This document shows positions 47,872-59,800 of a stretch of 64,000 bases of DNA, one piece after another. Below the pieces are notes generated by a model, which did not search any database, was not told the DNA's origin, and saw only the letters and a program-made list of their open reading frames with translations. Made by a program: the position numbers and the translations under genes. Each line of letters opens with the position of its first letter. Position 1 is the first letter of the stretch. Origin of the DNA: Panorpa germanica. Taxonomy: Eukaryota; Arthropoda; Insecta; Mecoptera; Panorpidae. The stretch spans positions 22,641,807 to 22,705,806 of the forward strand of contig OY783206.1 in assembly GCA_963678705.1 (NCBI GenBank). The letters run 5' to 3'.

Positions 47872-50800
47872 ATGAATAATTCAATACCGGGAAATTTAAC
47901 TTTTCGGTTACCAAAAGTAGTGCGACCGAAACATTATCAACTGACCTTGCACCCTAACCTAAAAGGTTGTCAATTTAACGGCATTGTTATAATAACAATC
48001 AATGTCTTAAAAAGTGTTTCTTATATTGTCGTACACACAAAAAAGTTAGACATTTTCGATACAAAAATCTATAGAGAAAATGGAAGCTTGGTGAATATAG
48101 GAAAAACCTGGGAGTACCCACAGTGGGAATATTGGATAATCGAACTCGACGAGTGTTTGCATCCTGGGTGTTATGTTCTCGAGATGAATTTTAAAGGGCA
48201 TACAATAGGGAAGATTGTAGGGTTTTATAAAAGTACATATTTTAATGAAGACACTCAGGAAAGAAGGTAAGAAGGATTATTTCTTGTTAACTTTTTTTAA
48301 TCTTATATTCGAATGTTTTGATTTTTATTTTAGAAGTCTAGCTGGTTCAAAATTTCAGCCGACTTATGCGAGGCAAGCATTTCCGTGTTTTGACGAGCCA
48401 AATATGAAAGCGACATATGCAATATCTCTTATACGACCAACTGGGGATAATTATATAGCCTTATCCAACATGATGGAAGAGGTAATTATGTGTCCTCATT
48501 TTTTAGTGGTCGATTTTTCAATTGTTGATTGACAGTGATGTTAATAAATGTGTATTGGCGTGTCTATTTTATTAAATATCTAAACGTTGACGGAGATTTA
48601 GCAATTAAAAATTTGAATTGTATTTTTAGCGCTAGAAATAGTCGCCCATATTTGTATGATGTGAAATGCATTTTAACGTCAGTTATTTGTTAAGTAGGTC
48701 AGTGCTGTGGTAATGTTTTGTAACTTTTGGTAGTCTAAATAATCAAGTCAAGTCAAAGAATAATAAGTTTTTATTTTATTTAACCTTGTTACGGCAGACA
48801 TAATATTGAAATTTTATTGTTCCTCGAAATAACTGTTAATAATATTTGATATTTTGATATATAAATACATATAGTAGGGATCTATGAGGTGTAAGGTTGG
48901 TAACCTGTAAACTTGTCAGAGTTCTGTCAAGAATATATAAATAGTATAAAAGAGATAGCAACTAGCGGTTGTGAAGTCACATGCAGTTGGAATGTTGTCC
49001 AACGTTGAAACCCTTTAATAATTAAAGAGACAAAATTACTTTTTTAATTGTTAATATCTCTTGAAATATAAGGAGTTATTAAAAATAATTGAACATTTGA
49101 GGTTCTAGTAACCAACTTTATCAATATATGGTACACTTTTATAGAAATTAAGACATAGGTCACAAGCCCATTGTAAATTAACATAGCATATATCATTTTA
49201 AAGGATTTATTACTTTGTACAACTGTTATTTAAGAATTAAATATGATCCTCAGCCTTGGTTTGCTTGGCTTTCGTCTGATTCTGAGTGACTTCTTCTAAA
49301 TGTTTGCTTACAGAGAACAGAAGATCGCGGAGAAACAACTACTGTCTTCTTCCAAACCAGCGTACCAATGTCCACATATCTCTCAGTCTACCTGATCTGC
49401 GATTTCCAATGTAGAGAAGTTGAAATCGAAGCTCCTATTGGTCATAATTTTCCACTTAAAGTCTATGCCACACCTCCTCAACAAAATAAATTGCAGTACG
49501 CGTTAGATCTTGCTGTTGACTGTATTGTAACGTATATAGGATATTTCCAAATTGAATACCCCCTACCAAAATTAGGCAAGTATTATTCACCTATTAGAAA
49601 TAGTTTATGTTTGGGCCATATGTAAGTTAATTTCTTTTGTATAGATTTGGCAGCGATACCGGACTATGTATCAGGGGCAACTGAACATTGGGGTTTAGTA
49701 ACATTCAGAGAAGCTGTTCTCTTGGTAGATGAAAGTGTAAGTTCCACAACGAACCAGCAAAGAGTTGCTGAAGTTATTTGCCATGAATTAGCGCATATGT
49801 GGTTTGGAAATTTAGGTAATAGTAGGACTTGCGTACACAAAGCATAGATTTATACAAGCTCTTAGCTTGTTTAGGCTTGTAAGAAAATAAGAGATATTTA
49901 GAGAATTTCTATTTCAGTGACATGTGACTGGTGGAACGAGATTTGGTTGAACGAAGGATTTGCAACCCACTTGCAGTACAAAATATTGGATGTCATAAGA
50001 CCAGATTGGAAAATCGTGAGAGAAATATTGTATAAACATTGACTTTTACTGTTATTTTTGCTAATTTGTTTTTGAAATATTGTAGCAAGATCAATTTATC
50101 TCAAATATAATGCACAGAGTCTTTCAAAGGGACGCCACCTTAGCAACTCATCCGATTGTCCAACCTGTCAGTAGCCCAGATGAAATAACAGCCATTTTTG
50201 ATCTTATATCGTATTATAAGGTATTTCGCTTTGTATTTTATTGTATTTAGTATAATTGAAGATGAAGAACACAAAATTCTGCCAATTTAGTGCTCCATTT
50301 TTGTTATACTTTCCTCCGTGTTTTCTTCACACGATCTTGGCTCTTACTTTCCTGTTCTCTTCCTTATTTTTATTTATTTCTACTTTTTATATTCCTCTTT
50401 CTTTTCTTGTTCTTCTTCTCCTTTCTCTTCTATTACTTATGCTTCCCCTTTTACATTTCTTCTTCACCCATTCCATTCTAAACTTTATTTGTTACTTACT
50501 TGTTGTAATTTTAACACTCTTTATGTGTTCTACCATTTCTGATTCCTTCACTTATATCTTCACTATCTTTTTACATTTCTATTTTCACTTATTCTACCTG
50601 TTTACTTTTCTATTTCATTTCCTTTCTTTATCCTTCGCCTACTTCCTTTTTGTTTCTATATCTTTTTTGCCCGGTTCTTTTTATTAAGATTCTTCTCAGT
50701 TTTTACTATTTCTCCTCATCACTCCGTTCGTCATCTTTCATTACACTCTCTTACTGTTATGCTCATATATTACTTTTTTTAAGCCTTCTATCCAATTATC

Positions 50801-53800
50801 ATGTTTTTTTCCATAAATTTTCTACTTCCTTCTTTATTTTGCACATTATTGTAAAATATGCCCGTCTCTTATTTCTGCCTAAATTATTTTCTCCGTATCT
50901 TCTAACTTCGATCAAATAGACTTAAGTTATAACTAACATTAAAGGGATCTTCCGTCTTACGAATGATTGAAGATTTTGTTGGAGAAGAAAGATTTCGTCA
51001 GGGAGTGACGAATTATCTAAACAACCATAAATACGGTTGTGCTACAACTGATGACTTACTAAATGAGTTAGCCACAATTATCGGTGAAGGAATCGATGTT
51101 AGGTAAAACATATTTAAGATATGTTTATGTAACATTTACGTCAATTGTCTTAAAGAGCATCACAAGATAACCTCTTAAATTTTGCGTTGTAGACATATTG
51201 TAGCAACTTGGATAGAGCAATCAGGATTTCCTCTAGTAACAGTTGAAGACACTGGGGAAGCAACATTTACATTATCTCAAAAAAGGTTTCTATCGAATCC
51301 TGCAAACGTATCTTTGATGGAACCATCGAAGCACAAGTACTACTTCATTCCTAACAGCAAACAAAATGTTTTGGTTTTAGAAATATTTATAATATTGAAA
51401 TACTTCCTTTTAGATATCTTTGGTATATTCCAATTACTTATATCACTGATGTTAATCAAGGAGAACAAAGAGAATGGCTAACTGATCATGAAAACTGTAA
51501 GTACACTTAAATGAAAATTGGTCGAGAAAATGCCTTAAATGTTTCTTAGACTAAAAATGCGGAAGATAATTGCCTTTGTGCTGCAACAGTTTTAAGATTC
51601 TACAATATTTCTTAATATTATTTAGTGACCATTCATTTACCGGGCAAAGTGAAATGGATAAAAGTCAATAGACGTCAAGTTGGATACTACCGAGTAAATT
51701 ACTCAACGAAAATGTGGCATGCTTTGACGGATGCTTTGATACATCACATTGACGTAAAATTTACTTCTTATAAACAGTACTTATCAAAAAATTGCGTATT
51801 AAGTAATAACATCCTTCCTTCAGTTGCTGCATCCCATGGATAGAGCTAATCTTCTTGATGATGCGTTTAATTTGGCAGCGACCGAAGAGATTGACTATAT
51901 CACGGCTCTCACACTAACAAAATATTTATTTGCTGAAACAGAACTGGTTCCTTGGAAGGTCGCACAGGCGCAGATATTATCGTTGAAAAAGTTGTTGTAT
52001 TTCACGGATACGTATTCTTTGCTCATGGTTAGTTTGCTATTTTCGAAACACAATGTTTTTTTTTCTGTTTTAACCGTAAATTGTGTCTGCCTTAGTCACA
52101 GAAGGCACCCCCGCACGACACCCACACATACTATCAAATATTTTCGGTTACGATTATCTGCCAATGTTGCAAAATACATGCAATGTTTAAAATGTATTAG
52201 TATCATCAAAGATTTAAAATTCACGTTCTTTATTCTTCACTACTCGAGATAATTTTGGCGCAGCATTGCGGGATCACAATTGACCATGAAAAGAACGTGT
52301 TGGAATTAAACAAAATGATATTTTAAATGATTTATCTCGAATACAAAAGGGTGAAGTGTTATTGTTTTTTTAATTTGTTTAAAAAACATTTTTCTTTACT
52401 CCTAAATTCTTTCCAAATTCTATCGAGAGATTTTTTGTGTATAATAGAAAATAGTTGGCCAGACAGAAAGCTTTAAATGCTTTAAAAGGGAGGTGAACCT
52501 GAAGATTGCTAACTTTTTTATTAATTATCTCGGATTCTAAACGGACAAAAATTCTGAAACATCGCGATTTATTAGTAAACGTTATTCTTAGCCTACGAAC
52601 AAAAGTGGTTTCACGCTGGAACTACCTTAATAGAGAGTACTTCCAAGGTGTCTAACGTTTGCAACTCGAAACAATATTTTTGTTATTGTCTAAAAACATT
52701 GCCCCGTTATTTTTGGGTCCCTCCTTGTGCATTTGCTTCAAGGGTGAATTTTATATTTTCAGTCACTAGGTTTTGAATTGTTCTTATTTTCAGGAGTATG
52801 GCAGATGCCTTGTCAGGCCGATGTACAACAAAGTTGGCTGGACAATCAATTCAGGAGATGTTCATCCAGACAAGTAAGATCTGGAATCTTTAATTAATTA
52901 AATAGGTGTATATATTAACATAAGAACTAGCAACGTTGCAATTAAAGAATTTTAGGTAAGTTGATCTTTTGATATTCCTTTTCTTATTGATGCAGCACAT
53001 ATGGCTGCTGGAGGCGGTTGCATTGTACAAGAACAAATTACATATTTTCTAACCATTTTAGGTTGGTTTTGTTTTCATAATTATCTATATCCAGCAATAT
53101 AATCTTAAAGTGGCAGACAGTTTTGTTGTTAACTCCGTGTCAGATAGTCTTCACTTTACTTGTTTAAGTACTAACCAAACTCGACAAATTACAAATTTTG
53201 TGTTATTTATAACTAAAAAGAATAAGAACCTAATTTTTAACTGCTAATTTGTTTTAACAATTAATTTATTATGTTTGCGTTCAATTAGGCTGCTACGTTC
53301 AATTATTATTCAATTTGCTTGCGAACTTAACTTAGAAGAATGCATGCAAGAAGCGGGAAATCAATTCATCCAATATTTAAGTAACCCAAGTGAAAAACCA
53401 CACACGGATGTTAGGGATCATGTCTACTTCTATGGTAAATCTTTCTTCTACCAAGTAGTAACGAAAATTAAAAGCGGGTTAAATGTCCCGTGGTAATTAT
53501 TTTATAAAAAAAACATTTCTGTAAGTTGGTAGCACTGTACGCAATTACTATATCAAATTTGAGCAAGATCGGTCAACCAGTTTGTTTATAGCAACAGCTT
53601 GAATCAATTCACTGGCGAAAACAAAACCCGGAAGATCCGAGTATTAAAAAATGTTTGTTATTCTTTTTAATTTAACAGGGATGGAAAGAGCAGGTGATGA
53701 GGAGCAATGGAATGCATTATGGGAGATCTATCTCCTGGAGAATGACGCCCAGGAGAAGTTGAAGTTAATGTCAGGATTAGCAGCCATTAAAACTCCTTGG

Positions 53801-55798
53801 ATACTTCGCAGGTGCAGTAGAATCTCTAATAACAAAACTTCCTAGTAAACAATTTGGTGAAGTGCCCTGTTTTGTGATGTTTCTATCACTATTACACTAC
53901 TAATATGTGATAGTGTAATAGTGTTAGAAATGTCACAAAACAGGACACTTCATCAAATTGTTTACTGGGTTGGTGCCAAGATGGAACTAAGATGTTATAC
54001 TTTTCTGGAGACTTCTTTAACTTAATGTTAATGTTATATTATCCCTATTATAGGTATATCGAATACGCATACGACGACAAGTACGTCCGACGCCAGGACT
54101 ACGTAAACTGCATGGATTACATCTGCCAGAACCCAATCGGCCCTGGACTGGTCTGGGACTATGTCAGAGAAAATTGGGAGCGTCTTGTCACGAAATTTGG
54201 TCTTAATGATAGATATTTTGGCTCTCTTGTTCCAATTGTATGCGATAAATTCTCTACAAAGATCAGAATAGATGAGGTAATTTTTGTCTTATTTATTTGT
54301 TTTATTTAAGGAGGTGAAGGGCGTACCGCAAATGCAAAAAGTTTATGTCTTGCTCATATGAAAACTAGAAAGGATAAACATTTATCGAGACTGTAAATTT
54401 GAAAATGAATTTTTAATTCCAAATTGTATAAAATATAAAATAATTGTATAAAAGAGATAACAACTTAGCGGACGTGATGTCACATTCACGTTGGAATGTT
54501 CTATAACGTTGAATCTCTTTAATAATTAAAGGAGCTACACATAAGAGTTATTAAAAAAGAATTGGAGATTTAAGGTTCTAGTAAGCAACTTTATCAATAT
54601 ATAGTGTAACTAGAGTCTACCCCTGTCGCAAGCGACGACTCTCTTTTGTATTAATAGAAATTTTATTGTAAATTTTAATTCCATTTTTAAATTGAAATAT
54701 TTAACTCGTTCTATATAAATTTTACGTATAAAAAAAAAAAAATTTTCATATAAAAAACATATTTTTTTCAATAATATAAAAAATATTTCAATTTATTCGT
54801 TGTTAGACAAACTTTTTTTTCAAAATTTGGGATTTTTTTTTTCAATTTGTAAATTAGGTATCAAAGTTAGTCCAAATGCAAAATTTCAATTTTCTATCAC
54901 AATTTTTACTATCGGAAAGAACCGCCTCCGTGCCCCCAAATCAAATTTTGAATTATTTTTTTCTTAATATGATATTCAATTATTACAAAATCCGAAATTT
55001 GATTTTTCTCTAAAGTTTCCTACCGGGCCCCCTAATTTTCTCAACGCCCCTTTTATTAAATTTTGAATTTCTATGTTTTGAAGTATGTTCGCATTTAATA
55101 GCGTAATACACATGCAAAATTTCATCTTTCCATCTTTTACAAATAAAAAGTTATACATAAAAAGAGCACACTTTTTTCCAGTTTTTCCAAAATTACGGGT
55201 TTCCAGGAAATTCAGTGAAAAATCCGGGGACGCCAGAAGTCTTAGAATTCTTTTCTCTACGAAATAGGCAATTTTCAAAAACATGGATAGAGTCGTTTTC
55301 GAGCTACCATACAAAATTCACTACCAAACATATAAGAATATAATACAATAAGAATATAAATATACAAGGTTACTAAGATTTTGAGACAGCATGTCTTTTA
55401 ACTATTTTTAACGATCCTCTGAATTTCACAATATTTTAATCATTTACGTAAAGGTCTTGTACCTCCTTAATATGAAGAATAATATGATATTTATTATGAA
55501 ATTAATATGGCATTTTATTTAGATGGAGGCATTCTACGCTAAGTACCCAGAAGCTGGAGCAGGCACGGCTGGAAGAAAGTTAGCCTTAGAGAAGGTGAAG
55601 GGTAATGTCACATGGCTTGCTACATACACATCCAAAATTAAAGAATGGCTGGAAGAAAATATTTCAAAATTATCACAAACAGATGAATTTTCTATGGCAG
55701 AAGAAGAAAGTGAAATAACTCCAGAAGTACATCATGAAGAAGAAAACCAACCTGAAGCTGAACCTGAAGAACCAGCTGAGGAAAAGGAAGAAGAATAA
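47872..55798 (+). CDS. M1 family zinc aminopeptidase, glutamyl-aminopeptidase-like
   Basis: Removes N-terminal residues from peptides. Splice model: 47872-48266, 48334-48481, 49314-49575, 49645-49815, 49918-50015, 50086-50220, 50945-51102, 51193-51336, 51414-51496, 51626-51753, 51824-52027, 52794-52873, 53289-53434, 53679-53811, 54054-54276, 55523-55798. These sum to 2,784 nt (927 aa plus stop), in frame throughout, a normal length for the family. The zinc site is HELAH (315-319) with the third ligand in NEGFA (E338), 18 residues on. Catalytic Tyr401 lies in ISYYKG. The C-terminal helical domain starts near GYYRVNY and contains [16 protein letters not shown] and KYPEAGAG, as in insect glutamyl aminopeptidases. 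The exopeptidase motif GAMEN is GATEH (279-283). No signal peptide or membrane segment is seen, so it may be cytosolic or lack an unseen first exon. The last 40 residues are Glu-rich. An AATAAA overlaps the stop codon. Confidence 0.93.
48482..49313 (+). other. Intron 2 of the aminopeptidase gene, mostly a MITE
   Basis: The donor GTAATT directly follows the exon end, and a MITE A starts within about four bases. Roughly 690 of its 832 bases are MITE; the rest is about 140 bases ending TTTGCTTACAG. The ORF extension 48,482-48,532 is intronic. Confidence 0.85.
48486..49173 (-). mobile_element. MITE A copy in aminopeptidase intron 2
   Basis: The left end TATGTGTCCTCATTTTTTAG is the inner TIR with a decayed outermost part. 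The right end CACAAGCCCATTG is intact. All family blocks are present in reverse order relative to 37,896. Confidence 0.88.
49576..49644 (+). other. GC-AG intron in the aminopeptidase gene
   Basis: Protein continuity (PLPKL to DLAAIPDY) fixes the exon end at 49,575. The next bases are GCAAGT, the consensus for rare GC-AG introns. The acceptor is TTTTGTATAG. Confidence 0.85.
50221..50944 (+). other. Pyrimidine-rich intron 6 of the aminopeptidase gene
   Basis: T/C-rich for about 650 bases, which keeps Phe/Leu/Ser frames open (up to 143 codons at 50,256-50,687). It is bounded by exons reading SYYK and GSSVLRM, so it is intron. It may include an old antisense LINE tail. Confidence 0.8.
53500..53606 (-). 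repeat. Mariner 3' fragment in aminopeptidase intron 13
   Basis: GTAAGTTGGTAGCACTGTAC and AAATTTGAGCAAGATCGG match 6,790-6,865 next to the mariner relic there. Confidence 0.65.
53842..53969. mobile_element. MITE B miniature, 128-bp near-perfect hairpin, in intron 14
   Basis: The left arm CTAGTAAACAATTTGGTG runs through GCCCTGTTTTGTGATGTTTC. The right arm is its near-perfect inverse, ending CATCAAATTGTTTACTGGG. TT lies on both sides. It is essentially two TIR arms with a short loop at about 53,900-53,912. Confidence 0.9.
54437..54606 (-). repeat. MITE A fragment nested in MITE K
   Basis: AGCGGACGTGATGTCACATT, then TTTAATAATTAAAGGAG and AACTTTATCAATATATAGTG. It is cut at its outer end by repeat J. 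Confidence 0.8.
54611..55345 (+). repeat. Repeat J, longest copy
   Basis: It starts CTAGAGTCTACCCCTGTCGC with the palindrome GTCGCAAGCGAC and runs to about AACATATAAGAATA. It matches 24,060-24,530 (inverted) and 44,815-45,315. The ORFs on both strands (54,976-55,314 and 55,085-55,267) are inside it and are not genes. Confidence 0.8.
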
Positions 55799-55894
55799 AT
55801 ATTCTTTATTTGAATTTACTTCTTATAATAAAAATGTCTTTAAAAAAAATTTTTTTATGTTTTGTGTAGGCAAGAGTTTTTGTGTTAGTAGTCT

Positions 55895-56146
55895 GTCTTA
55901 TGCCATATTGACATCATATTGAAGATGCATCATGATTTTTTTGTCATTAAAGAGTTCATTTATAGTTCAGTTTCTCACATTTTTTCATATAAAATGTCTA
56001 CTTTATCGGCTACAAATGGCGAAATTACTCCACCTGTCGGAATACAAATGAAGATAAAGTTGATGCGAACTATAATTGAAGTGAAATAGTGATAGAAACG
56101 TCACTAAATAGGGAACTTCACCACCAGGGAACAATTGTTTACTGGG
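55895..56146. mobile_element. MITE B copy between the two genes
   Basis: The interior matches 37,142-37,389 (CATATTGAAGATGC, GTTGATGCGAACTATAATTG, GTGATAGAAACGTCAC). The right end TTGTTTACTGGG is intact and the left terminus decayed. It is the only identifiable repeat in the 1,057-bp intergenic gap. Confidence 0.82.
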
Positions 56147-56855
56147 TGATGACGTTTTGAACAAAGTTGTATCTATCCCAGAGAGTTGACCTAAGTGACG
56201 GTACTTTGATTTACACACGTTTGAACTATATTATGAATACGGAATTCTTCGATAGAGTGGTATATTGATAAACATCAAACTAGAAACTTTCTCTCATAAT
56301 AAAGCGTGCTTATGCGAAATAACTAAAAAAGTCGGAAGTCGGAAGTCGCAAGTGGAATGTTACAAATTTGTAAATATTTAAATATGGTTCACAGCCCAAC
56401 TACTGAATGCCATCTTTTGGAATATTTTGGAAACTGCTAAGTTTATAGCTTGGATAAACAAATCAAAATAGGCTGTGTTCTTTGTAAATATTTATTTAAT
56501 TAGATCAAATTAGATATAATTATAAAAAACCATTACGTTTTAACCAGGATAATAGTAAATACTCAAGAAATATAAGAAAACACCTCATTGTCAACAGATA
56601 TTCCTCATATTACTCAGTCGATAAGATGTAAAATCAAATTCAGTCATTACAGTCGATTTCATATATAAAACAATTGACAAATTTCAAATTTAACCACATG
56701 TGTTTTGTCATCAGAATTTGACAAAAAAAAAACAATTTATTAATATATATTTTTTTTACAATTTTTTTACAATTATTAATTTATTTTTCTGGTATATACC
56801 ATATACTAACAAAATTAATATTCCTTTAAGTTAATAAAATAGAAACACAAATAAA
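56147..56855. promoter_or_regulatory. Upstream region of the ankyrin-pseudokinase-KEN gene
   Basis: AT-rich with no clear TATA/initiator pair. The gene's promoter and 5' untranslated region should lie here by position only. Confidence 0.3.
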
Positions 56856-59800
56856 ATGGCGCGTGGTAGGAAAGCTAAATTAACTTCTAAAAATAAAAAA
56901 CAAGAGCGTCTCCCTAAAAGGGCAGGAACTACAGAATCAGAGGAATCAGCACCAAAATTAGAAGAGCTTGTCACGCCCCCTTTAGAAAATGATAGATTAG
57001 AGTTTTGTCTATTACGAGAAGAACAAACTAAACTTTTGGAATTATTCGGGACATCAGATTTAGTAAGTTCTCAAAAAAAAAAAAAAAAGATTATTCAAAA
57101 ATTTATAATATTATCTTTTTCAGCAACAAATTCCATATCTGCTAGCTGTTGCATCCTTAGGAAAATTTGAATTGGTAAAGAGAGCTCTTAGAGATGGCTG
57201 TGATATTGACCAAAGAGGCGTCCATGGCGGAACGGCGTTAATTTGGGCAATTCGAGGAAATGCTCTAGAAATGGCGGATTTGCTGATTGCTCGAGGAGCT
57301 AATATAGACATTCGGGATGACACCGGCGATTGTGCGATATTTGCAGCAGCAGAGAATGTCTCCTATAACGAACACGCCGTTTTGGAACTTTTGGAAGGTG
57401 TCTCTAACCCAACCGCGTTAGTTAACAAACTTGGTAACACGCTAGTACACTACGCAGTCAGGTTAGTTGAATTCTGCAAAACATACAACGTATTTATTAC
57501 CTTCAAAACATGATTTCTTTTTAATATTTTCCAGACGCCAATGGAGGGGATTACTTGAAACGCTAATCACGCAAGGAGCTTCTGTGAAAGAGCCAAATAA
57601 TAAAGGAGTAACACCACTAATGCTAGCCTGTGCTCGCAGTAATTTAGCAATGGCACGATTGTTGTTGAAAGAAGGAGCTCCTTTGGAACCTGAAGATGAC
57701 AGAGGATGCACTGCCCTCTGCTACGCTTTGGCTCATGCCACGCAAAAGAACATACGCCCCCCTTGCAAGGTTATTGATTTATTGCTAGATGCCATGAAGA
57801 AACGACGAGGCAAAAAAGCAATCGTTGATTATGTTCACAGGTATGTCCAAAATATTGTATTTTGAGAGTTCCATCTAGAAGATTCTAATTCCATTATTTA
57901 GAAAAATGTTACCTTTTACATTTTATGAAAGTTTTTCATAATGTCTACAATTCCGGAAAAGTAGTAGCTTCTAGCTGTTCATTTATATCGCTTTTATGAT
58001 TTCTTTCAGTCGTCTACAACGGTTAAGTCGTCCTCCAGGGTTTCCTCTAGCTCACAACAACTTCACAAATGTAATAATCACAATAATTTCGCCAGCGATG
58101 GCATATCTAAGCCGTAATATTCCTGATTTTGACAGAAGTCTAGCAATTACTAAAGTAATCGAAGCTCTTGAGGAACATTTAGAAGATCCTGTATACGTGG
58201 CTTCGCTTACTCAGGTATTTCTGGAGATTGTTCTCAGCGGAGAACTGGAAGCTGAAGATGAGGTTGAACATTCAACAACAGAAAATGCTGTTGCGAATAT
58301 TTTCATGGATAAATCAGCTGCTGACTTTTGTTTGAAGATTATTATTAAATACGTAAACTATATGACCCCTCCAAAATACCAAGGTAATTAGAATTATAAT
58401 TGGGTATTAATAAATTGTGTATATCTTTAATACATTATATTTAAATTAGGTATTCGTCCGCAATGGGGGGCCCTCTTACCATTGATCTGCGCTGGCGTTA
58501 CGTGCTGCAAAGGAAGACAATGGCTTACAGCACATAAAAGGGAACTGCGGTCATTACTGAAAGTTTTTATTTGCGGAGAAACGGAAACCCAAGAACGACA
58601 AAGATATTTGGTAAGTTTTTGAGTGAAGATTCAGAAGATATTCTTACAAATTCGTACGTATCTAATATAAATATACGTTTCTTCAGATCCAACGTCGAGT
58701 AGCAGAATTTCAAACCTTAATGAACTCTGAGAAGGACCCAATTTTCATAAACTGTGGACAAAGGTTAGAAGAAATATTTGCAACAAACTATCTACAGATT
58801 TCCTTAGAACTTAACTATAGCTTATGCCTTTCTTTTAGCATCACCTGTAATAACAATTTGAATGAAGTTCGTTTAGAAGGTGACCATGATGACAATGACC
58901 AAGACAATATAACAGATGACCTAGCGGATCCTCCTCCATCTCTGGAACAACTGGGTAGGATATTTCAAGCCCTGGTTGATAAATATGAAACCGTTTGGGA
59001 GGAAGATCGAATTGCTGGATATCCCGGATTTGTCACTAGAGGAGAATCACCATTAGGTGAGTCTTACTTCCGATCAGCAACGAAATTATGCTTATCTGTT
59101 AATTTTTATCATAATTTTTATTGTAGGGGATACTAGAGAAGAACAACTGAGCACTCTTAGAGCAATGGAGAGAAGATATCTAGATAAATTGCACCAGCAA
59201 TGGAATACCGTCGAAAATGTTTTGAGGAAGATGACTTCCAAAAGGTAGGATTACCTTTAAATTCCTCATCATAGATTGAGTTATGTACCGTGATTACCTT
59301 TCTAACTTTTTCCGTGTTTTCTTGTTCCAATTTTGGCCATTACCTTTTGCTTCTCTGCAACTCTTGTTTCTTTCTCTAACTTTTCTGCTACTAAAGTTAT
59401 TTGTTTGCTTCTTTATTTATTATTTGTATCCTTTTTCCTCATTTAGTTTTCTGGCAACAGGACAGCTTCAAATATATCGACACTATTTTGAACTATTCTT
59501 CTTTTTAGGTATAATAAGGAATCTAAGAAGATTTTATGGGTGATGCTAACGCATCAAGTGCGTTCTCTAGAAACATGCGGAGCTGAAGTTTGCAGCAGTC
59601 GCTGGTGCTCTTTAATAAGCTCTTTGAAAGATTTGGAATTAGTTGAATTATTTTCTGCAGGTACTACGAAATTTATCCTAATAATATAAAGTGGAACCAA
59701 GTCTGATTACTTGATTAGTGTAAGTGGAATTTCAAGAGAATATTTAAACATATATATTTATTACAGGACCAAAAGTTGGCGTTTTAGAAAAACATGACCA

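Larger units (their letters stand above)
54306..55470. mobile_element. MITE K in intron 15, carrying nested MITE A and repeat J
   Basis: TTAAGGAGGTGAAGGGCG at the left and CTTGTACCTCCTTAA at the right, with TTAA at both borders. The K body resumes at about 55,372 with GATTTTGAGACAGCATGT. Inside are a MITE A end fragment (54,437-54,606) and repeat J (54,611-55,345). Confidence 0.82.

Noticed and set aside
50256-50687. 143-codon ORF inside the aminopeptidase locus
   Set aside because: It lies in intron 6, between exons whose junction [11 protein letters not shown] is fixed by the protein family. It is only pyrimidine-rich sequence.
54976-55314. 112-codon minus-strand ORF in an intron
   Set aside because: It falls wholly within repeat J, and the other J copies do not keep the frame.
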